Origin: Chthoniobacterales bacterium
GTDB taxonomy: Bacteria; Verrucomicrobiota; Verrucomicrobiia; Chthoniobacterales; UBA10450
DNA: 5,343 bases
NCBI GenBank assembly: GCA_013697365.1
Contig: JACCXA010000245.1
Coordinates: 1 to 5,343, forward strand
Direction: 5' to 3'
The position numbers and the translations under genes were made by a program. Below, one piece after another: positions 1-5,343 of this stretch; the first letter of the stretch is position 1, and each line of letters begins with the position of its first letter. The notes below the pieces were generated by a model. It was not told the origin of the DNA. It did not search any database and saw only the letters and a program-made list of their open reading frames with translations.

Positions 1-411
1 GGTGGTAGGAGCAGTGCTGCCGGGAGGGGGCGCGTTTTCGTCATCGACAGGGGCGCGTTTCCCAACGTTCGCCAGATCTGGACCCATTCGCATTTTGCCC
101 AGCAAAGCCGGCTGTTCGAAGAGGTAATCGCGCGGCGCGCTTCGTCGGTTGCCCCACTTTCGGTCAATGTCCGAAGCTGCGTAGTCCGGGCGGACCTGCT
201 GGCTGTGGCAATATACGCACCCGTTCGCCGCGTAGATCTTTCGGCCGTGATCCGCCATGCCGGATTTTGGCGCCGGATATGGATCGTTCCCCTCCTCGTC
301 CATCTGCGGACTAAGATGGCCAATCTGCGCATTCGGAATGACGGTTAACCCCGCCCACGAGAAAGCGAAGGTCCCAAAGATTCCGAGAACGAGTGGCAGG
401 AGGCCTTTCAT
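1..411 (-). CDS. ccoO: CcoO-type monoheme cytochrome c (cbb3 oxidase subunit II family), 3' part beyond the window
   Basis: The first 137 residues of a membrane-anchored cytochrome c that continues off the left edge; the family is about 200 residues or more. Residues 4-25 form one hydrophobic N-terminal anchor. The heme c site is CVYCH at residues 65-69, followed by SQQVRPD, the counterpart of CcoO's CYNCHSQMIRP. Further on come KWGNRRS (85-91), DYLFEQPALLG (95-105) and GPDLANVG (110-117), all typical of this family. The axial Met is not in view. In cbb3 oxidases CcoO relays electrons to subunit I from the periplasmic side. The ATG overlaps the stop of the ccoN-like gene as ATGA, so translation is probably coupled; no Shine-Dalgarno is visible. 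After NVGKR the sequence turns Pro/Asp-rich (residues 120-137) where I expect the conserved W-H-x-x-H-L segment, so a local insertion is likely. The family call is firm; the redox partner is inferred. Confidence 0.93.
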   Translation of the reverse strand, partial: MKGLLPLVLGIFGTFAFSWAGLTVIPNAQIGHLSPQMDEEGNDPYPAPKSGMADHGRKIYAANGCVYCHSQQVRPDYAASDIDRKWGNRRSAPRDYLFEQPALLGKMRMGPDLANVGKRAPVDDENAPPPGSTAPTT

Positions 412-1919
412 AGCTTCGCGTGCGTCAGATCTTCTGTCTGCGGATTCAGGAACGTCGGCACGCTTGCTGTCCGGCCCAGACCGAAGAGCATCATGCCGAA
501 ATGGAAGGCAAAGACGAAATGGGCAACTGTGAGCAGCATGCCGGAAAGACTGCGGCCACGCAGATAAGATAAAATGGATTGCGTGCTCTCGACAAATGAG
601 AGCGCGGTGTTGTTCATGTCTCGCCCCTGCACCAAACCCCCGACCAGGAGCATCAGGACCATGAGCATGACGCCATAAGCCGAGGCCCAGAAATGGAGCT
701 TGATAAGGGAGGCATAACGCCACTCACGTCCAACCAGGCGCGGCACTATATAATACATTGACCCGAACATGACCATGGTGAAAAAAGCGTAAAGGCCGAG
801 GTGCGAGTAGGCCACGCTCGCCTGAGTGAATTGCACATAACGCGCGACCGAGCGCAGGGAGATGAGCACGCCCAGCAGACTGAAGATCGTGTAGGCAATC
901 GCACCAAAGACAGTGAAGCGAAGCGTGGGGCTATAGCGCATCAGACCGAAATGGCCGCGCATGGTCATGTGATGATTTAACCCGACCGTCGCGACCGGGA
1001 TAATTGTAAGGATGGTCGCCGCGATGCTGGCCGTAATCATCCAGGCGGGGAAAGGCCCGTCGACGAGACGCTGCATGCCTGTCCAGCTGGCGAAGAAGGC
1101 GTAGGTCCAAAAGCCGATCGCCGCCAGATGATAACTGTAAACCGGACGGCCAATCACCTTCGGGATCATGTAATAGGCGGTGCCCAGTCCGACCGCGCCA
1201 AACCAAAGGAACAAGAGGTTATTGGCAAACCACCAGGTCACAGCGGCCTGCATCACTCCTTGTACTGGCGCCACAAAAAGCATGATCTGCGTCGCACCGT
1301 AGAGCCACGGAAACCAGAGAAACGCCCCGAGCAGATACCATTGCGTAATGTAGATGTGCCCCCCGCGACGGAAGCGGAACATTAGCACCGCCCAGGAGAC
1401 AACGAGCGAGTAGGCAATGAACAGGACGAGGGCGGCGTACGGCGGAAACTCGAGCCATTGGTGGCCGGTGCTATCGCCACCGAGGATACCGCCGAGACCA
1501 AGAAGCACACCAAGGTTCCAAAAGGCCGCTCCCGTCACGAGCAATAATGGATGCCGCAAAGTCGTGCGACTTAGCCGGGCCATCAGCCAGATGGAGGTAC
1601 CGATCCCGGCCATGGAAGCCCAGCCGTACACCATCGCGTTCATGTGCGCCGGACGAATGCGTCCCCACGTCAGGAAGCTCACGCCGCCCAGCAAATCGGG
1701 CATGTGCATCTTAAACGAAGTCAGTCCAGCGAGCAGAGTGCCGATCAGCAGCCAAACCACCGCCGACGAGTAAAACATCAATACGGGCACGCGCGTCGAG
1801 GCGTCGATCAACGCGCGTTCCACTTGCTCCACTTCGCCGCGCGTCACGTCGTTCTCATCGGTGTTCGCTTCGACATCCATCGATGACGGTGGGATTAGCG
1901 GGATGTTCGCAGGAGTCAT
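408..1919 (-). CDS. CcoN-like heme-copper oxidase superfamily subunit I lacking the CuB/heme b3 ligands
   Basis: A 503-residue protein with about 12 membrane helices, slightly longer than usual CcoN (about 475) because of a charged N-terminal extension (residues 1-43). CcoN homology is clear: GRIRPAH (86-92), LEFP (156-159), HIY (188-190), WWFANN (229-234), RPVYSYHL (258-265) and YYIVPR (389-394). The low-spin heme b ligands are kept: H92 (P. stutzeri H60) and H373 (H347). The catalytic residues are not. The CuB ligands H207/H257/H258 align with N233/Q283/R284, the cross-linked Y251 with A277, the heme b3 ligand H345 with Y371, and E323 with L349. These alignments are ungapped but made from memory. 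The protein should hold one bis-His heme b and no O2-reduction centre. It is an open, undamaged frame next to ACIII and ccoO, so it is not a decaying gene. Database tools would probably label it cbb3 subunit I. The start is ATG at 1919, 13 nt after the upstream stop; M14 (1880) is an alternative, and neither has a Shine-Dalgarno. Confidence 0.93.
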   Translation of the reverse strand: MTPANIPLIPPSSMDVEANTDENDVTRGEVEQVERALIDASTRVPVLMFYSSAVVWLLIGTLLAGLTSFKMHMPDLLGGVSFLTWGRIRPAHMNAMVYGWASMAGIGTSIWLMARLSRTTLRHPLLLVTGAAFWNLGVLLGLGGILGGDSTGHQWLEFPPYAALVLFIAYSLVVSWAVLMFRFRRGGHIYITQWYLLGAFLWFPWLYGATQIMLFVAPVQGVMQAAVTWWFANNLLFLWFGAVGLGTAYYMIPKVIGRPVYSYHLAAIGFWTYAFFASWTGMQRLVDGPFPAWMITASIAATILTIIPVATVGLNHHMTMRGHFGLMRYSPTLRFTVFGAIAYTIFSLLGVLISLRSVARYVQFTQASVAYSHLGLYAFFTMVMFGSMYYIVPRLVGREWRYASLIKLHFWASAYGVMLMVLMLLVGGLVQGRDMNNTALSFVESTQSILSYLRGRSLSGMLLTVAHFVFAFHFGMMLFGLGRTASVPTFLNPQTEDLTHAKL

Positions 1920-1932
1920 GGGGAGGGACGCG

Positions 1933-2127
1933 TCAGTGATTTGTCGCTTGGTCCAAGCCGCGAGGCACGCCCGCCGCTTTCGCGCTCAAATATTTTCCAC
2001 GCCGCCACCAACCGCGCCGCGGCATCACCAGGTCCGTCGCGCGCCCGACCGGCTCCTGTGCGTCGAAAATCACTTCCGCGTTTCTGTCATATCGACGCAT
2101 TCTTATCAGAAGTTCAGCCAGGTTCAT
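1933..2127 (-). CDS. Small basic hypothetical protein, 64 aa
   Basis: I do not recognise this protein. Its ATG overlaps the stop of the upstream gene as ATGA (2127-2124), and its TGA lies 13 nt before the ccoN-like start. This packing matches the rest of the operon and is the main reason to call it real; without it there would be a 204-nt gap. It has no membrane segment, no cysteine and no signal peptide, so a cytoplasmic location is likely. It is basic (10 Arg and 2 Lys against 7 Asp/Glu), with an Arg-rich start (IRMRRYDR, residues 8-15) and a PRRGWWRRGK patch (36-45). It is not CcoQ or CcoS, which have membrane helices. It could be an assembly or regulatory factor for the following subunits, or a chance ORF; its position does not distinguish these. 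Confidence 0.5.
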   Translation of the reverse strand: MNLAELLIRMRRYDRNAEVIFDAQEPVGRATDLVMPRRGWWRRGKYLSAKAAGVPRGLDQATNH

Positions 2128-2783
2128 GGCTTCTTCCCTCGAATTGGCAGCGGAGTTCCTGGCGGTGACTGAACGGGCGTTGCCGTTGGCTGACCCACGC
2201 CGGGCTGGGGCATGTTGGCGCCCGAAGGCGGCGATGCGGCCGGGGTCGCATTTGCTCCCGGTTGCGTGCCCGGAGCGGCATTTGGCGGGTTCGCGGCGCC
2301 GGTCGGTTGGCCGCGGTTTTCGGATTGCTCCCCGTGAATCGACGTCGGCTTGGGAGAAGCCGCGGCCGAGGCTACCGCCACCGCACTTGGGGGCACCGTT
2401 GAACTCGTCGGTGCCACGGGCGCCGTTATCTGAGGCCCGGGCTGTCCCGCGAGAGCGATCGGACCGGCCGGCGCGGGCTTTTTCTGGGCCAGTTCCGCCA
2501 TGCTGAGTTCCATTCCCCGCTGAATGGGCACGCGTGCGACGCCTTTATCCTTATCCACCCAGCCATACTTGTTCAGAGACGTCTCGGCTTCTTCTCGCGA
2601 GATCTTCATTTTATCCATGCGAGCAGCGGCGCGCTTCTCCTCGTAGTCATCGCCGCGCGGCATGGCACCCATCACCACCCAAACAAGCAAAGCAAAGATT
2701 GAAAATAACAGGATCACGCCCAGCCAGGTTCCAAACATGGAACGTGGCTGCTGGAAGCTGAGTTTGGGATCGTCGGTAGCCAC
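2124..2783 (-). CDS. One-helix membrane protein with YGWVDK motif and Pro/Ala/Gly-rich tail
   Basis: A 219-residue protein with a short cytoplasmic N-terminus, one membrane helix (about residues 18-40), a charged helical stretch (43-72), then the motif YGWVDKDKGVARVPIQRG (73-90) followed by MEL. From about residue 101 to the end it is a low-complexity, proline-, alanine- and glycine-rich tail ending in basic RGKKP. The topology suggests that the motif and tail face the periplasm. I recall similar Y-G-W-V-D motifs in short one-helix proteins encoded near oxidase and SCO genes, but no assigned function. The start is GTG (2783-2781), 2 nt after the actF stop; no ATG or Shine-Dalgarno offers a better choice. 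The gene is coupled to the next ORF by an ATGA overlap. A structural or tethering role between ACIII and the downstream complex is inference from position and architecture. Confidence 0.8.
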   Translation of the reverse strand: MATDDPKLSFQQPRSMFGTWLGVILLFSIFALLVWVVMGAMPRGDDYEEKRAAARMDKMKISREEAETSLNKYGWVDKDKGVARVPIQRGMELSMAELAQKKPAPAGPIALAGQPGPQITAPVAPTSSTVPPSAVAVASAAASPKPTSIHGEQSENRGQPTGAANPPNAAPGTQPGANATPAASPPSGANMPQPGVGQPTATPVQSPPGTPLPIRGKKP

Positions 2784-2785
2784 GT

Positions 2786-3988
2786 TTAATTCTGGATTCG
2801 AAGTGATTCGAGCAAGCGCGGGTCGCGCACCGGGAAGAGCGAGGTCTTGCCAATGATTCTGAGGTAAAAGAAGGCCAGCGTTCCGGCAATCCCGAGGACG
2901 GGGAAGAAATCGAGAATGCTGACATGCACACCGGTGCGATGGAGCTCAGGCAGAATTACGATATACATGTCGATCAGCTGCATGAAGAGAATCCAACCCG
3001 AGACCAGACAGAGCGTCCGCAGATTCTTCTTCGTCGAACGCAGGAGCAACAAAGCAAAGGGAACGAAGAAGCGGCCGACGACGAGCAGGATGCTGAGCAG
3101 GTTCCAGCCTTCAATATTTCGCAGGATGAAGTATTCCGTTTCTTCTGGGATGTTCGCGTACCAGATCAGCATGTACTGGCTGAAGCCGATGTAGGCCCAG
3201 AAAACCGTGAAGGCCAGCATCCACTTCCCCATGATATGGAAGTGCTCGATCGTGACGACGTCTTTGAAGTAACCGGCGTTCCGCAGCGCCGCCATCACCA
3301 GCACGGTGAGTGACATCGAACTGCCGCACGCCCCGGCGAAGATGTAAACGCCCCACATGGTGGAGAACCAGTGGTAGTTCAGGCTCATCAGCCAATCGAA
3401 GGCGCCGAAGGTAAGAGCGAGTGCGAAAAGCGGCAGCGCGACAAAGGCTAGCCGCCGCATCCGCAGAGTTGAGGCAGGATTCCCATCACGATCCTGGCCC
3501 ACGGAAATCATGCGAAAGAGGAATGCAAAGATCGCGAAATAGCTGAAAAAGATCACCGCGCGGACGAGGAAGAACGGGAAGTTTAGATAAGCCCGCTTGG
3601 CATCGAGCAAGTGGTCCTGACCCGCGGGGATGTTCATCCATTCGTAAAGGTGGTGCCGGAAGAGAATCACGGGAATGAAGAACAACGCGAGCAGCAGCAA
3701 GCACTGCGCGATGTTCTCCCACTGCCGCCGCACCACGACCGACCACTCCGCATCGACCGCGTGATGCACAATGATCCAGAAAAAGCAGCCCGCGCAGATC
3801 GTGAAGCAATAGGCGAATCCGAAGAGCCACGAGTAGGCGAATTGCTCCGGCCAGACAAACGCGCCGATCAAGCTCACGACCAGCCCGACCACGGCGGCGA
3901 CAGCGGCGATAAGCGAGACCCGGGCAAAGCGGGTATTCTCGAAATACTCGCCCTCTGGCGTCGGCAAGACGTGTGAACGGTCGCTCAT
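2786..3988 (-). CDS. actF: Alternative complex III membrane subunit ActF
   Basis: A 400-residue polytopic membrane protein with about 10 helices, the normal size for ActF, a paralogue of the NrfD/PsrC-like ActC. Recognisable family segments are HHAVDAEWSVVVRR (75-88), FDWLMSLNYHWFSTMWG (197-213), FSQYMLIWYANIPEET (269-284) and the LPELH loop (346-350). In ACIII, ActC and ActF form the membrane core; ActC holds the quinol site, while ActF binds no cofactor and has been proposed to take part in proton translocation. The ATG overlaps the actE stop as ATGA (3988-3985), giving coupled translation, and the TAA stop is 2 nt before the next start. The frame is complete, with no odd residues seen. Gene order actD-actE-actF is canonical and fixes the identity well. 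Confidence 0.95.
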   Translation of the reverse strand: MSDRSHVLPTPEGEYFENTRFARVSLIAAVAAVVGLVVSLIGAFVWPEQFAYSWLFGFAYCFTICAGCFFWIIVHHAVDAEWSVVVRRQWENIAQCLLLLALFFIPVILFRHHLYEWMNIPAGQDHLLDAKRAYLNFPFFLVRAVIFFSYFAIFAFLFRMISVGQDRDGNPASTLRMRRLAFVALPLFALALTFGAFDWLMSLNYHWFSTMWGVYIFAGACGSSMSLTVLVMAALRNAGYFKDVVTIEHFHIMGKWMLAFTVFWAYIGFSQYMLIWYANIPEETEYFILRNIEGWNLLSILLVVGRFFVPFALLLLRSTKKNLRTLCLVSGWILFMQLIDMYIVILPELHRTGVHVSILDFFPVLGIAGTLAFFYLRIIGKTSLFPVRDPRLLESLRIQN

Positions 3989-4683
3989 GGTTTCTCAATC
4001 TCCGCCTGAGCTTCAGGTGGCACATCGGCCGCGGTCGCATTCTGGCTCCGCTGGAGGGCGCGCAGGTAGGCGATGATCGCCCAGCGATCGCTCACGGTTA
4101 CGTTCGGGCCGTACGCCATCATGGTGTTTTTGCCATGCGTGATCGTGTCAAAGATCTCCCCGTCGGACATGTTCCGGATGCGCTCATCCTGCAATGTCAC
4201 GATCGTCGTGAGGCCGTATTGCTTTACGATTCCATTGCCCGCCGCGGACATCCCGTGACAGACCGCGCAGTTGATGTTGAAGCGCTGCTCCCCGCGTTTC
4301 ATCACCTCTGGGGTCACTTGAAACGGGATCCCTGTGCCCCAGTTCGTTCCCATCTTGCCGGTATTCTGATAATCCGGGCCGGAGCTAAAGGCGACGCGTT
4401 GCTCGCCCCCAGGACCGGGAGGAACGACCGGAGCGCCCGGATTCGTTTTCGTAGCAGGAACGGGCATTTCGTATCCGATCGGCACCGTTCCAGCCACCGG
4501 CACGCGCATCCCCCGATTGTCACCGAAGAAACCAAGAGGCGCCTGGGCCCGCACTTTTGGCTGCCGGACCATGTCGGGAAACACCTCGATCGGAGAGCCC
4601 GTGCTGCGTTGCCCGCGGAAACCGAGAAACGCAACCATTGCGACCCCGGTGAGCAAAAAGATGAGAAAGAATCCGCGCAGCAT
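3985..4683 (-). CDS. actE: Alternative complex III monoheme cytochrome c subunit ActE
   Basis: A 232-residue membrane-anchored cytochrome c. Residues 1-20 are a hydrophobic anchor, followed by the ActE signature PIEVFPDMVRQP (about 31-42). A Pro/Gly-rich linker precedes the cytochrome domain, with CAVCH at 139-143 and a probable axial Met in NTMMAYG (M188 or M189). The protein faces the periplasm and carries electrons out of ACIII. I chose the ATG at 4683, 7 nt after the actD stop, because the hydrophobic anchor begins immediately. The frame stays open to an ATG at 4785, but that would overlap actD by about 95 nt and add a polar, basic leader that fits nothing in the family. No cysteine lies near the N-terminus, so there is no lipobox; anchoring must be by the helix. 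The stop overlaps the actF start (ATGA). Confidence 0.94.
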   Translation of the reverse strand: MLRGFFLIFLLTGVAMVAFLGFRGQRSTGSPIEVFPDMVRQPKVRAQAPLGFFGDNRGMRVPVAGTVPIGYEMPVPATKTNPGAPVVPPGPGGEQRVAFSSGPDYQNTGKMGTNWGTGIPFQVTPEVMKRGEQRFNINCAVCHGMSAAGNGIVKQYGLTTIVTLQDERIRNMSDGEIFDTITHGKNTMMAYGPNVTVSDRWAIIAYLRALQRSQNATAADVPPEAQAEIEKP

Positions 4684-4690
4684 ATCGATG

Positions 4691-5245
4691 CTAGTCTTCG
4701 TGGACCACGGTGATGTGTTGCCCGCCGCTCTGCTCAAGGAGCTGCTGCGCTTCACTTTCAGTAAAACGCGGATCGCGTGCTTCAATTACGAGAAAGAAGC
4801 CGTCGTTCGTCGCACGGCTAAATCGGTCCCAGTTGAAGATGGGATGATACCAGCGCGGCAGACCGTTCATGATCAACATGGAAAGGAAAGCGGTGAAGGC
4901 AGAAACGAGCACCGTCAGCTCAAACATGATTGGAAAGAACGCTGGCACGGTCTTCCAATTCACAGGCTTCCCATGGACGACGAGTGGATAGATGAACCAC
5001 GAAGGCCCAAAGGTAAGGAGGCATGCGGTGACCAGTCCGGTGATGCCGCCAATCAACACCGCCGCGCTGAGCCATGATTTTCCCAGCCCCATTGCGTCGT
5101 CCATGCCGTGAATCGGAAAAGGCGAGTGCACATCCCACCGTTTGAATCCCGCATCGCGCACCCGTTTCGCCGCTTCGTAAAGCGCGGCCGCGGACGGATA
5201 TTCTGCTCCGATGCCGTAGACCTTATTTCCAGACGGCGTCCTCAT
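4691..5245 (-). CDS. actD: Alternative complex III membrane subunit ActD (DUF3341)
   Basis: A complete 184-residue protein of normal ActD length. The N-terminal soluble part has YGIGAEYPSAAALYEAAKRV (10-29) and the hallmark SPFPIHGMDDAMG (41-53). Two membrane helices follow (about 57-79 and 103-127) with FPIMFELTVL (104-113) in the second, then a short C-terminal domain with GFFLVIEARDPRF (149-161). ActD is a cofactor-free two-helix subunit of ACIII that packs against ActC. The ATG at 5245 is supported by a GGAGG 12 nt upstream. The region upstream holds a heptamer repeat element, unlike the tight junctions elsewhere in the operon. The stop lies 7 nt before actE. Confidence 0.95.
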   Translation of the reverse strand: MRTPSGNKVYGIGAEYPSAAALYEAAKRVRDAGFKRWDVHSPFPIHGMDDAMGLGKSWLSAAVLIGGITGLVTACLLTFGPSWFIYPLVVHGKPVNWKTVPAFFPIMFELTVLVSAFTAFLSMLIMNGLPRWYHPIFNWDRFSRATNDGFFLVIEARDPRFTESEAQQLLEQSGGQHITVVHED

Positions 5246-5257
5246 GGGCAGTTGGCG

Positions 5258-5262
5258 CCTCC
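5258..5262 (-). promoter_or_regulatory. Probable ribosome binding site of actD
   Basis: On the minus strand GGAGG lies 12 nt before the actD ATG. The spacing is somewhat long, but this is the only clear Shine-Dalgarno-like site at a gene start in the window; the other starts rely on overlaps or short gaps. It suggests actD can be initiated independently of actC, which agrees with the longer upstream gap. Confidence 0.45.
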
Positions 5263-5277
5263 GTGATGCTGCACTTC

Positions 5278-5312
5278 GATGTTCAGTGTTCGATGTTGGA
5301 TGTTCGATGTTT
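5278..5312. repeat. Tandem heptamer array, five units
   Basis: Five consecutive 7-bp units on the plus strand: GATGTTC, AGTGTTC, GATGTTG, GATGTTC, GATGTTT. Four of them share GATGTT. I recall similar GATGTTC/GATGTTG strings between genes in soil Verrucomicrobiota contigs, which is part of the reason for the organism guess. The array lies just upstream of actD. Confidence 0.85.
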
Positions 5313-5337
5313 GCCCCGCTTCGAAAGGAGAAACATC
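5306..5337. repeat. Inverted repeat: heptamers facing each other around an 18-bp core
   Basis: The last unit of the array, GATGTTT (5306-5312), is mirrored by AAACATC (5331-5337), with a core between them (5313-5330) that contains the palindrome TTCGAA. A further AAACAC at the window edge looks like the start of a second unit in the mirrored arm. The whole can fold as a 7-bp stem, and resembles a dispersed intergenic element with heptamer arms, cut by the window edge. Confidence 0.6.
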
Positions 5338-5343
5338 AAACAC

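Noticed and set aside
257..532. Plus-strand 91-codon open frame at the ccoN-like/ccoO junction
   Set aside because: It is antisense to two well-supported genes and has no recognisable features.
969..974. His pair H316-H317 in the CcoN-like protein as a replacement CuB ligand pair
   Set aside because: It falls one helix later, at a position matching the N-G of the GMINGLMT segment of CcoN. The preceding helix aligns without gaps through P-V-Y-S-Y and W-x-G, so the catalytic pair position is Q283-R284.
408..1919. NO reductase (NorB-type) identity for the CcoN-like protein
   Set aside because: The FeB site of NorB needs the same three helix histidines and nearby glutamates, which are absent here too; HIY, RPVYSYHL and the CcoO partner point to the cbb3 lineage.
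408..1919. Pseudogene or sequencing error as the reason for the missing ligands
   Set aside because: The frame is uninterrupted, all 12 helices and both heme b ligands are intact, and the substitutions are spread over separate helices in full codons.
3973..4713. Long plus-strand open frame of 246 codons opposite actE
   Set aside because: It lies entirely antisense to actE and the ends of its neighbours, has no recognisable domain, and is composed of charged, His/Arg-rich sequence typical of the reverse strand of GC-rich genes.
4684..4785. N-terminal extension of actE to the ATG at 4785
   Set aside because: It would overlap actD by about 95 nt and place 34 polar, basic residues before the membrane anchor; the ATG at 4683 fits the family and the spacing.

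Overview
The window is one strand-coherent stretch of a respiratory operon, transcribed entirely on the minus strand (right to left). Read in transcription order it holds: a short repeat-bearing region next to where actC would be expected (off the right edge), actD, actE and actF of Alternative Complex III (ACIII), a one-helix protein with a YGWVDK motif and a long Pro/Ala/Gly-rich tail, a 64-residue unknown small ORF, a CcoN-like (cbb3 oxidase subunit I family) membrane protein, and the first 137 codons of a CcoO-type monoheme cytochrome c that runs off the left edge. Genes are packed tightly: three ATGA start/stop overlaps (actE/actF, the tail protein/64-aa ORF, ccoN-like/ccoO), and gaps of 2 to 13 nt elsewhere. 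No tRNA, rRNA, CRISPR array, transposase or convincing terminator was seen, and there is no gene-free stretch over 300 bases.

Organism: a Gram-negative aerobic bacterium of moderately high GC. ACIII followed directly by cbb3-type subunits, together with an intergenic heptamer array of the GATGTTC type, fits a soil Verrucomicrobiota lineage (Spartobacteria/Chthoniobacterales-like). This placement is inference from gene content and recollection, not from a marker gene.

How the genes work together: ACIII oxidises menaquinol or ubiquinol and passes electrons through its Fe-S and heme subunits. ActE is its monoheme cytochrome; ActF and ActD are membrane subunits. In related operons the next genes encode the terminal oxidase that accepts those electrons. 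Here the expected oxidase subunit I is present and intact as a reading frame, but it does not look like an oxidase. Ungapped alignment, from memory, of its key helices to Pseudomonas stutzeri CcoN shows both low-spin heme b histidines kept (H92, H373). All three CuB histidines, the cross-linked tyrosine and the heme b3 histidine are replaced (N233, Q283, R284, A277, Y371).

The main point of interest is therefore a CcoN-like/CcoO pair tied to ACIII that should carry one bis-His heme b and a heme c but no O2-reducing site. Secondary points are the unknown small ORF, the YGWVDK protein with its disordered tail, and an inverted heptamer-repeat element at the actC/actD junction.
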